Of a stretch of 5,820 bases of DNA, positions 1 to 5,555 are shown piece by piece; position 1 is the first letter of the stretch, and each line of letters begins with the position of its first letter. The position numbers were made by a program, and so were the translations under genes. Source of the DNA: Bacteroidales bacterium (GTDB lineage Bacteria; Bacteroidota; Bacteroidia; Bacteroidales; VadinHA17). The notes beneath the pieces were generated by a model that saw nothing but the letters and a program-made list of their open reading frames with translations, was not told where the DNA came from and made no database searches. The stretch lies in assembly GCA_025455535.1 (NCBI GenBank), contig JALOMM010000112.1, positions 1-5,820 on the forward strand. Reading direction: 5' to 3'.

Positions 1-1
1 C

Positions 2-262
2 CCGCCTGACAAAGTATACAAGAATGTTGAAGGTGAGAGCTGGGGCTATAAGATGCCTCCGGTGAAGAGCGCATGGGGATCGCAATACAGTTCAACAGAA
101 GAGATTCTCTGGTTCAACTTCAGCAAGAAAAAGAACCTGTTCTCTCAGAATGATTTTGTCCTCAACAGGGCTTCCACGCCTATCAGCTACTGGGATATTG
201 CTGTTGCAAGATGGCGTGAGGGAAAGGTATTCAGACTAGAAACAGTCACAGAAATACAATGA
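2..262 (+). CDS. 3' end of an unrecognised protein gene (partial, cut by left edge)
   Basis: The reading frame is open from the first complete codon at position 2 to a TGA at 260-262, giving 86 visible residues. The internal ATG at 53 is not necessarily the start, because the frame continues upstream without a stop. The visible tail is rich in aromatic residues (several W, Y and F), has a KKK patch near the middle and ends RLETVTEIQ. I see no transmembrane segment, cysteine or recognisable catalytic motif, and I do not recognise the family. Aromatic-rich, strand-like segments would suit a secreted or envelope beta-rich domain, but that is only a guess. The stop overlaps the rlmB start in an ATGA junction, so the two genes are probably cotranscribed and translationally coupled. 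That coupling is the main reason to believe the frame is coding. Confidence 0.7.
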   Translation, partial: PPDKVYKNVEGESWGYKMPPVKSAWGSQYSSTEEILWFNFSKKKNLFSQNDFVLNRASTPISYWDIAVARWREGKVFRLETVTEIQ

Positions 263-1014
263 TATACAGCGAAAAAGAATTCATCTTCGGAATGCATCCT
301 GTCATCGAGGCCGTCATAGCCGGCAGGCAGATAGACCGCGTGCTTGTAAAGCAGGGACTCCGGGGAGCCTCCTACCATGACCTCATGAAAGTGATAAACG
401 AGCATGGGGTACCCTGGCAGGTGGTGCCGCTTGAGAAGCTGGACTACATCACACGAAAGAATCACCAGGGTGTCATTGCATGGCTGTCGGCGATAGAGTT
501 TCAGGATATTGAGAATCTCCTGCCGCGCATCTTTGAGGAGGGCAATGATCCCCTCCTGATGATGCTCGACGGGGTGAGCGACGTACGTAACTTCGGGGCT
601 ATAGTGCGGTCAGCGGCATGCTTCGGGGCACATGCCATCATCATACCCGAAAAGAACTCGGCACGTATCTCAGCTGACGCAATCAAAGCATCGGCCGGAG
701 CATTGAACTCATTCCCTGTATGCAGGGTAAAGAGCATCACACGCTGCCTGACCTATCTCAGGGAATCAGGAGTGAAGGCTGTTGCCGCAACGGAAAAGAG
801 CAGTAAGAATATAAGCACTGCAGACCTGAGCGGTCCGGCAGTGATAATCCTCGGATCGGAGGAGAAGGGGATCAGCCGCGAACTGCTTACAATGTGCGAT
901 GTTCAGGTTTCTATACCTGTTTCAGGTGCTATAAGCTCATTAAACGTCTCGGTCTCGGCAGGGATAGCGCTGTATGAGGTGAAGAGGCAGAGAGAGGCTG
1001 CAGCAGGGAAATAG
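259..1014 (+). CDS. rlmB: 23S rRNA (guanosine-2'-O-)-methyltransferase, SpoU/TrmH family (RlmB-like)
   Basis: This is a cytoplasmic SAM-dependent 2'-O-ribose methyltransferase. In E. coli, RlmB methylates G2251 in the 23S rRNA P loop. The 251 residues match the usual length of about 245. The N-terminal substrate-binding domain (about 8-75) opens with FIFGMHPVIEAV and ends with the NHQGVIA segment typical of RlmB/TrmH proteins. The SPOUT knot domain carries all three motifs: motif 1 around 104-118 (DVRNFGAIVRSA, with conserved N111 and R117), motif 2 around 196-206 (ILGSEEKGIS), and motif 3 around 219-240 (IPVSG then SLNVSVSAGIALYE, with N229). The ATG at 259 overlaps the previous stop by four bases, and there is no clear Shine-Dalgarno site, which fits coupling. 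The exact rRNA target is inferred from the family; another SpoU-family 2'-O-methyltransferase specificity is possible. Confidence 0.93.
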   Translation: MIYSEKEFIFGMHPVIEAVIAGRQIDRVLVKQGLRGASYHDLMKVINEHGVPWQVVPLEKLDYITRKNHQGVIAWLSAIEFQDIENLLPRIFEEGNDPLLMMLDGVSDVRNFGAIVRSAACFGAHAIIIPEKNSARISADAIKASAGALNSFPVCRVKSITRCLTYLRESGVKAVAATEKSSKNISTADLSGPAVIILGSEEKGISRELLTMCDVQVSIPVSGAISSLNVSVSAGIALYEVKRQREAAAGK

Positions 1015-1033
1015 CGGACACGGGCGTAAAGTC

Positions 1034-1065
1034 AGGCAGTTGCCTTGCAAACGCACACTGCGTTT
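1034..1065. terminator. two small inverted repeats in the convergent rlmB/mscS gap; possible weak terminator
   Basis: The gap between two convergent genes (1015-1084) has two adjacent dyads. One has arms AGGCA (1034-1038) and TGCCT (1041-1045). The other is a perfect 7-base-pair stem, AAACGCA (1049-1055) and TGCGTTT (1059-1065), with a CAC loop. The second stem has A-rich and T-rich outer ends, so it could act on both strands. No long T-run follows immediately; the nearest plus-strand T-rich run is at 1082-1093. The assignment rests on the position between converging genes and on the symmetry only. Confidence 0.35.
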
Positions 1066-1084
1066 ATGATCAGATGGCTACTTT

Positions 1085-2320
1085 TTATTTTTTCAGCAGC
1101 TCCAGGTCGCTGCCTGAGATATTCTGGAAGGCTCTCAGTCCGAACTGACCAATAACAGCGTAAACATAGTCAAATATCCCTGACTGGACCGTCTCATAAG
1201 GGACCCACTGGTTCACAATGCTGAAACAGTACAGTTCTACCGGCATACCGCTCTCTGTGGGAGGCATGTCGCGCACCATCACAGGCAACTGTCCGTCAAT
1301 ATTTTCATGATTTCGGAGATACTCAAGCATGTAGGCCCTGAAAGCCCCCAGGTTTGTCAGCGATGTCGGCTCTCCCCTCTTCAAGGCCTCAATCTCTGAG
1401 CCATTCTCCCTGAGCCATTGTTCCAGCAGAGGCCGCCTGCTTATTCTTTCAAGCAGTTCCGCATCAAGGAAAGTGATCGACCTTACGTCAATACGTATCT
1501 CGCGCTTGATACGCCTGACACCCGCCTCTTCCATCCCCTTCCAGTTCTGGAATGACTCGGATACAAGCGCATAGGTTGGGACCGTAAGTATTGTATTATC
1601 GAAGTTCTTCACCTTGACCGTGTGAAGAGACATGTCAACCACGGTTCCGTCGATGTTACGTCCCGGTATCGTTATCCAGTCGCCCAGGCTCAGCATCTTG
1701 TTGTTAGAGAGCTGCATACTGGCAACGAGTCCCAGCAGTGTATCCTTAAAGACAATGAGAAGCGCTGCCGAGGCCACTCCGAGACCCGCTATTACACTCG
1801 TGACAGAAACCCTGAAGAGGATGGAAGCAATGACCAGTATCCCGGCAATGATAACCAACGCCTTCACCAGCTGCACATATCCCTTTATCGGCCTTCCCTC
1901 TGACACGGGGAGGGTAAGGTAAATACTGTGCCACGCCTGTACAAAGGCATTAACTGTAAGCACAGATGCAATGACAATATATATTTCCGAACACCTGCGG
2001 ACAAATGTGAGCCATATCAGATGGTCATGCAGCATCCATGATGCGATGTACCAGACCACAACGCCGGGCACTATAAGCGCAAGGGTATGAAAGACCCTTG
2101 ACTCAAGAAATATATCATCGTATGGTGATTTCGTCCGCTTAACCCAGACAGATACAACTTTTACAATGATGGCTCTTGAGATGACCTTTGAGAGCCAGGC
2201 TGTGACGGCTACCAGGATAATCATAATCACTGCCGTGAGCCATGTAACAAGCCTGGCTGACATCCCGGTGTCAGCGAGGAACTCTTTTAAAATCTGCCCG
2301 GGTTCAAAAGATTCAAACAT
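1085..2320 (-). CDS. MscS-family mechanosensitive channel, YbdG/MscM-like
   Basis: This is an inner-membrane small-conductance channel that protects against osmotic downshift by releasing solutes when membrane tension rises. The 411 residues are close to E. coli YbdG (about 415), and the similarity is recognisable over the C-terminal half. Hydrophobic segments lie at about 24-46, 78-96, 108-130 and 150-170. A fifth, pore-lining helix at about 172-203 is rich in G and A (VIAGLGVASAALLIVFKDTLLG). The MscS beta domain follows (about 205-265, GDWITIPG, DGTVVDMSLHTVKVKNFDN, FQNWKGM). The cytoplasmic alpha/beta region has the YbdG-type stretches RRIKREIRIDV (269-279), FRAYMLEYLRNH (327-338) and the late IFDYVYAVIGQFGLR (382-396). 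The ATG at 2320 follows an AT-rich leader without an obvious Shine-Dalgarno site. The gene stands alone, divergent from the M64 peptidase gene and convergent with rlmB. Membrane topology is estimated by eye. Confidence 0.92.
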   Translation of the reverse strand: MFESFEPGQILKEFLADTGMSARLVTWLTAVIMIILVAVTAWLSKVISRAIIVKVVSVWVKRTKSPYDDIFLESRVFHTLALIVPGVVVWYIASWMLHDHLIWLTFVRRCSEIYIVIASVLTVNAFVQAWHSIYLTLPVSEGRPIKGYVQLVKALVIIAGILVIASILFRVSVTSVIAGLGVASAALLIVFKDTLLGLVASMQLSNNKMLSLGDWITIPGRNIDGTVVDMSLHTVKVKNFDNTILTVPTYALVSESFQNWKGMEEAGVRRIKREIRIDVRSITFLDAELLERISRRPLLEQWLRENGSEIEALKRGEPTSLTNLGAFRAYMLEYLRNHENIDGQLPVMVRDMPPTESGMPVELYCFSIVNQWVPYETVQSGIFDYVYAVIGQFGLRAFQNISGSDLELLKK

Positions 2321-2410
2321 TTCACATCATATTTATCAGGCTGCAAATTACTAATTATCTTTTTTTATGACAGCCTCTTTATTACCTTTACCATAGCAAA
2401 CAACAAAATA
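2321..2410. promoter_or_regulatory. divergent intergenic region, expected to hold promoters for both the channel and the M64 peptidase genes
   Basis: These 90 bases separate two divergently transcribed genes, so both promoters probably lie here. The region is AT-rich, with a run of seven T at 2360-2366. On the plus strand, TACCTTTA at 2383-2390 resembles the Bacteroidetes -7 element (TAnnTTTG) with one mismatch at the last base. The T-run lies about where the -33 element (TTTG/TTG) is expected, but it lacks the G. No convincing element was found on the minus strand. No Shine-Dalgarno site precedes either ATG. The location is well supported; the specific element is weak. Confidence 0.35.
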
Positions 2411-3685
2411 ATGAAAGTCATACAGGTTTCAATGCTGCTTTTGCTGCCTCTTCTGACACAGGCACAGCTGATATTCGATGAGCATTTCACTGACCGGACC
2501 ATGAGGTTTGATTTTATCCTTGCCGGGAACAGTGAATCGACAAAGGTTTTTCCGGTCTCTGTAAACAACGAGCCCTTCTGGGGCGGTTCACTGCAGAATC
2601 TTACCGATCCGTTCAACTACGGTAATTTCAGGTATGAAGTGTTTGATGCTGTAACCGGTACTCTTCTGTATTCAAAAGGATTCTGCACTCTGTACCAGGA
2701 GTGGCAGACCACGGCTGAGGCTAAGAGGATAGAGAAGAGCTTCCATGAGGTTGCCACCTTTCCCTTCCCGAAGAATAAAGTCCGTTTTGTACTGAGCATC
2801 AGGGGCCGCGAAGGGCTCTTTACCAAGCTATATGAAACAGCCATTGACCCTGCAAGCTACTTCATCATTAACGAGAAGCCTGACGAAGCCCTTGCCACCC
2901 GTATATACGGCAGTGGCGATCCGCACACCTCTCTTGACATCGCCTTTCTGTCAGAGGGTTATACGAAGGGGGAGATGGGAAAATTCAGGGCTGACGTCAA
3001 ACGGATGGCTGATATACTATTCGAAGAGGCTCCCTTTGACAAGTACCGCGAGCGTATAAACATCTGGGCTGTTGAGGCTCCGTCACAGGAATCGGGCACT
3101 GACGTACCGGGTGAAGGCATCTATGTAAACACTGCACTTAATTCAAGCTACTACACCTTTGACGTTGACCGTTACCTGACCACACAGGACATCAGGACCG
3201 TGAACGATTATGCTGCGGCGGCGCCGCATGACCAGATTGTGGTGCTTATTAACAGCCCAAGGTACGGCGGGGGCGGTGTTTACAACTACTACAGCGCTGT
3301 CACATCCGATCATAAATTTACACCCCAGGTCTTCACCCATGAGTTTGGCCATGGCTTTGCAGGACTGGCTGATGAATACTACAGTTCAGAGGTTGCCTAT
3401 GAGGAGTTTTACCCCCTTTCTGTTGAGCCGTGGGAGCCTAACATAACCACCATGGTGAATTTTGAATCAAAATGGAAGGATCTGATCGCCAGATCAGTGC
3501 CGGTACCTACCCCGAACACAAAGAAGTATACCGGTGTGACAGGACTGTTCGAGGGAGGGGGTTATTCAGCAAAAGGGATCTTCAGGCCATCATTTGACTG
3601 CCGTATGAAGAGCAACGAGGCAGAATCATTCTGCGAGGTATGCCAGCGGGCTGTTGAAGAGATGATTCTCTTTTACCTGGAATAG
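2411..3685 (+). CDS. secreted M64-family zinc metallopeptidase (IgA peptidase M64 family)
   Basis: The predicted product is an exported zinc endopeptidase of 424 residues. Residues 1-18 form a Sec signal peptide (MKV then a Leu-rich core) with a likely cleavage after T-Q-A, before Q19. There is no lipobox cysteine, so the protein is probably soluble in the periplasm or secreted. A beta-rich N-terminal domain (about 20-150) matches the M64 N-terminal domain that usually precedes the catalytic part. The catalytic domain (about 160-424) contains the zinc motif HEFGHGFAGLADEY at 310-323: H310 and H314 are ligands, E311 is the catalytic base, and D321/E322 are the likely source of the third ligand. 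The C-terminus has the family cysteine cluster DCRM-x8-FCEVC (C397, C408, C411). The family name comes from a clostridial IgA protease; most bacterial members have unknown substrates, so cleavage of IgA should not be assumed. The gene is monocistronic: divergent from the channel gene upstream and convergent with floA downstream. Confidence 0.9.
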   Translation: MKVIQVSMLLLLPLLTQAQLIFDEHFTDRTMRFDFILAGNSESTKVFPVSVNNEPFWGGSLQNLTDPFNYGNFRYEVFDAVTGTLLYSKGFCTLYQEWQTTAEAKRIEKSFHEVATFPFPKNKVRFVLSIRGREGLFTKLYETAIDPASYFIINEKPDEALATRIYGSGDPHTSLDIAFLSEGYTKGEMGKFRADVKRMADILFEEAPFDKYRERINIWAVEAPSQESGTDVPGEGIYVNTALNSSYYTFDVDRYLTTQDIRTVNDYAAAAPHDQIVVLINSPRYGGGGVYNYYSAVTSDHKFTPQVFTHEFGHGFAGLADEYYSSEVAYEEFYPLSVEPWEPNITTMVNFESKWKDLIARSVPVPTPNTKKYTGVTGLFEGGGYSAKGIFRPSFDCRMKSNEAESFCEVCQRAVEEMILFYLE

Positions 3686-3709
3686 TGCCTCAAATAGAAT
3701 AAAACTGCT

Positions 3710-3723
3710 CCTTTAGAAAAAGG
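3710..3723. repeat. small 5-base-pair hairpin CCTTT/AAAGG
   Basis: CCTTT (3710-3714) and AAAGG (3719-3723) can pair around an AGAA loop, just downstream of the M64 stop. On the minus strand the A-rich right arm reads as five T about 14 bases past the base of the larger 3729-3770 hairpin. It could therefore help minus-strand termination after floA. It is short and may be chance. Confidence 0.25.
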
Positions 3724-3728
3724 TATTC

Positions 3729-3770
3729 GGTAACCAGTCCCGACAGCGAAGCTCGTCGGGACCGATTACT
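3729..3770. terminator. strong bulged hairpin between the convergent M64 peptidase and floA genes; probable bidirectional terminator, possibly a dispersed repeat
   Basis: The core stem pairs GTCCCGAC (3737-3744) perfectly with GTCGGGAC (3755-3762). The helix continues with AGC (3745-3747) and GCT (3751-3753) around a GAA triloop, leaving one bulged C at 3754. Beyond a 3x3 internal loop, GGTAA (3729-3733) pairs with TTACT (3766-3770), one pair being G-U. That gives about 16 paired positions, the strongest secondary structure I can see in the window. It sits between two gene ends that face each other, where a terminator serving both strands is expected. There is no long T-run on the plus strand; on the minus strand a TTTTT lies a little downstream. 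The GC-rich stem with a GAA loop also resembles a REP-like intergenic repeat, but only one copy is present here. Confidence 0.6.
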
Positions 3771-3801
3771 CTTGTTTCCTGCTGCCTCTTAAGACTGGAG
3801 A

Positions 3802-4794
3802 CTACTTCTTCTTCTCACCACCTGATGTCGGCGGCTTGGAAATCGAGTCACGCATGGTTGTGTCTGCCTCGATGTTCTTCATCCTGTAGTAGTCCATGAT
3901 ACCGAGGTTGCCGCTCTTGAAGGCATGAGCCATAGCCAGAGGTATTTCCACCTCTGCCTCGATGACCTTGGCACGTGCCTCCTGTGCCTTGGCCTTCATC
4001 TCCTGCTCAAGTGCCACGGCCATGGCGCGACGTTCCTCTGCCTTGGCCTGAGCAATATTCTTGTCAGCATTGGCCTGATCCATCTGCAGCACTGCCCCGA
4101 TGTTCTTACCGATGTCGATATCAGCTATGTCTATCGAAAGGATCTCAAACGCCGTTCCGGCATCGAGCCCCTTCTCAAGCACGGTCTTGCTGATACGGTC
4201 GGGGTTCTCCAAAACCTCCTTATGGCTGTGAGCCGAACCGATTGACGAGACTATCCCCTCACCAACGCGCGCAAGAACGGTCTCCTCACCAGCGCCACCG
4301 ACAAGCTGCTTGATATTGGCCCTCACCGTCACCCTGGCTTTTGCTATCAGCTGTATGCCGTCGCGTGCCACCGCTGTGACAGGAGGGGTATCGATGACCT
4401 TCGGATTAACCGACATCTGGACCGCCTGGAAGACATCACGACCGGCAAGGTCTATGGCGGTTGCCATCTTGAACGAGAGGTCTATGTTAGCCTTGCTTGC
4501 CGAGACGAGGGCATGGACCACCTGTGCCACATGACCGCCCGCAAGATAATGAGCCTCAAGCTCATCACGGTTAAGCTTGATGCCTGCCTTATCGGCCTCG
4601 ATCATCGCGCCGACAACTATTGACGGCGGCACCTTGCGCCATCTCATGAAGATAAGCTGCAGCAGGCTGATCCTGACACCTGATACCAGAGCCTGAAACC
4701 ACAACCCGATGGGTATGAAATAAAGAAGTATCCAGAGCAGGATTACTGCCCCGACGATAATGATCACATAAATACCTAATCCACTCATTTCCAT
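3802..4794 (-). CDS. floA: flotillin-like protein FloA (YqfA/UPF0365 family)
   Basis: FloA is a membrane-anchored scaffold that forms mobile assemblies thought to organise functional membrane microdomains and membrane fluidity in bacteria. The 330 residues match the family length. A hydrophobic N-terminus (about 7-28) is followed by a second hydrophobic stretch (about 30-50, [20 protein letters not shown]) typical of the UPF0365 family. The SPFH/band-7-like core runs from about 55 to 230 and includes [55 protein letters not shown] and [14 protein letters not shown] in order. An Ala/Glu/Lys-rich helical region (about 238-288) is the presumed oligomerisation segment. The charged tail ends GGEKKK. 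The ATG at 4794 was chosen because it leaves a single base after the nfeD stop; an in-frame ATG two codons later is an alternative. No Shine-Dalgarno site is visible, so translation is probably coupled to nfeD. Its neighbour NfeD is the usual partner of this family. Confidence 0.96.
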   Translation of the reverse strand: MEMSGLGIYVIIIVGAVILLWILLYFIPIGLWFQALVSGVRISLLQLIFMRWRKVPPSIVVGAMIEADKAGIKLNRDELEAHYLAGGHVAQVVHALVSASKANIDLSFKMATAIDLAGRDVFQAVQMSVNPKVIDTPPVTAVARDGIQLIAKARVTVRANIKQLVGGAGEETVLARVGEGIVSSIGSAHSHKEVLENPDRISKTVLEKGLDAGTAFEILSIDIADIDIGKNIGAVLQMDQANADKNIAQAKAEERRAMAVALEQEMKAKAQEARAKVIEAEVEIPLAMAHAFKSGNLGIMDYYRMKNIEADTTMRDSISKPPTSGGEKKK

Positions 4795-4795
4795 A

Positions 4796-5272
4796 TTATT
4801 TGTTTATTGGTTTTACTATTACCTTATTGTCCTCGATACTGATCACCTCGATCTCCTGTCTCGGGTCAATGAGTATATCAATTGACTTTGCCTCAAAATA
4901 CTCCCCGTTAACAAGTACCTTGCCGCCCGGTACCAGGCGGGTCACAGTCACGCCTCTGTCACCCGGTTTTACCCTGCCTTCCTCACTGCGGATATTATCA
5001 ACCTTGCCGTCGATGGAGGTCTTAAGCATGAACTTCTTCCAGGTGCCGCTCCTGAGCATCAGTACCGTTGATACAATCAGAAGCAAGGTGGTTCCGCCGA
5101 GCACTGCCATCCCCGTGCCTGTACCAAAGGTTGTGAATGACAGTATTATGCCTATTATTATGCATAACGCACCTCCAACGCCTGCTATGGTGATACCGGG
5201 GATTAGCATGAACTCAATAATGAAGAGGAGGAGGCCAATCAGTATCAGGAATATTATCAGACCTAGTGACAT
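4796..5272 (-). CDS. nfeD: short NfeD-family membrane protein (partner of FloA)
   Basis: This 158-residue integral membrane protein belongs to the short NfeD class, which lacks the ClpP-like serine protease domain of long NfeD. Three hydrophobic segments are visible at about 4-24, 27-48 and 54-74. The conserved E-x4-PG turn (E20, P25, G26) lies between the first two. The soluble C-terminal OB-fold domain (about 95-156) shows the characteristic order G-x2-G (104-107, GDRG), [18 protein letters not shown], the acidic EVISIED and VIVKP near the end. NfeD proteins are commonly encoded beside flotillin or stomatin genes and are thought to assist them; here the stop is one base from the floA start. 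The ATG at 5272 lies 13 bases after the clpS stop. The preceding bases (ATATCCC) are not a Shine-Dalgarno match. Confidence 0.93.
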   Translation of the reverse strand: MSLGLIIFLILIGLLLFIIEFMLIPGITIAGVGGALCIIIGIILSFTTFGTGTGMAVLGGTTLLLIVSTVLMLRSGTWKKFMLKTSIDGKVDNIRSEEGRVKPGDRGVTVTRLVPGGKVLVNGEYFEAKSIDILIDPRQEIEVISIEDNKVIVKPINK

Positions 5273-5285
5273 GGGATATTGGATT

Positions 5286-5555
5286 TTACAGGACTATAGT
5301 ATCAAGGTTCAGTTCTCTCAGTCTGAGGCTCATTCGCTCCAGGGTGACGGCATCACCCATCTTTATCACGCAACCACCTTTATGGTGGGTCAGGAAAGCG
5401 CACTGCTCAGCCTGCAGTTCGTCATGACCGCATACATCAACAAGTGAGTTGATGACATGCTCAAACGTGTTCAAATCATCATTGACAAGGAAGAGAGATT
5501 TCTCATGCTCCTCGTTACGCCTGCTGCCGCGGGGGCTGGGTTTTCCCTTAGTCAT
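5286..5555 (-). CDS. clpS: ATP-dependent Clp protease adaptor ClpS, Bacteroidetes type
   Basis: ClpS is a small cytoplasmic adaptor that recognises N-end-rule substrates and delivers them to the Clp AAA+ unfoldase and ClpP. It has 89 residues: a charged, flexible N-terminal extension (1-19) followed by the compact core. The core begins LFLVNDDLNTFEHVI; N25 and D26 correspond to the substrate alpha-amino-binding Asn/Asp of E. coli ClpS (N34, D35), and H57 in LTHHKG corresponds to H66. F31 occupies the position of the gatekeeper Met40. Cysteines C42, C52 and C62 sit in the VC, EQC and GGC positions I recall as typical of Bacteroidetes homologues. The ATG at 5555 overlaps the end of the upstream gene by eight bases (ATGACTAA), which supports this start and translational coupling. 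nfeD follows after 13 bases. Confidence 0.88.
   Translation of the reverse strand: MTKGKPSPRGSRRNEEHEKSLFLVNDDLNTFEHVINSLVDVCGHDELQAEQCAFLTHHKGGCVIKMGDAVTLERMSLRLRELNLDTIVL

Noticed and set aside
187..740. Minus-strand open frames opposite the first gene and rlmB
   Set aside because: rlmB carries all three SpoU motifs across this stretch, and the antisense products are unrelated to any motif I recognise.
1622..1922. Two overlapping plus-strand open frames opposite the mechanosensitive channel gene
   Set aside because: They share the same DNA in different frames, oppose a clear family member, and show no domain or promoter of their own.
2365..2844. Minus-strand open frames opposite the start of the M64 peptidase gene
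   Set aside because: The plus strand has a signal peptide and a continuous family-like protein here; the minus-strand frames are short and motif-free.
2411..3685. Reading the M64 peptidase as a proven IgA protease virulence factor
   Set aside because: Only the family motif is visible. M64 members are widespread in bacteria that have no link to IgA, and nothing in the context supports that substrate.
3925..4245. Plus-strand open frames antisense to floA (also 3975-4193 and 4310-4534)
   Set aside because: They are fully inside the well-conserved floA frame and the products are low-complexity shadows (Cys/Leu/His- or Pro-rich).
4800..5447. Long plus-strand open frame of 215 codons antisense to nfeD and the end of clpS
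   Set aside because: It lies opposite two strongly recognised genes and crosses their junction. Its product is Ser/Thr/Pro/Ile-rich with no coherent domain, as expected for a shadow of hydrophobic coding sequence.
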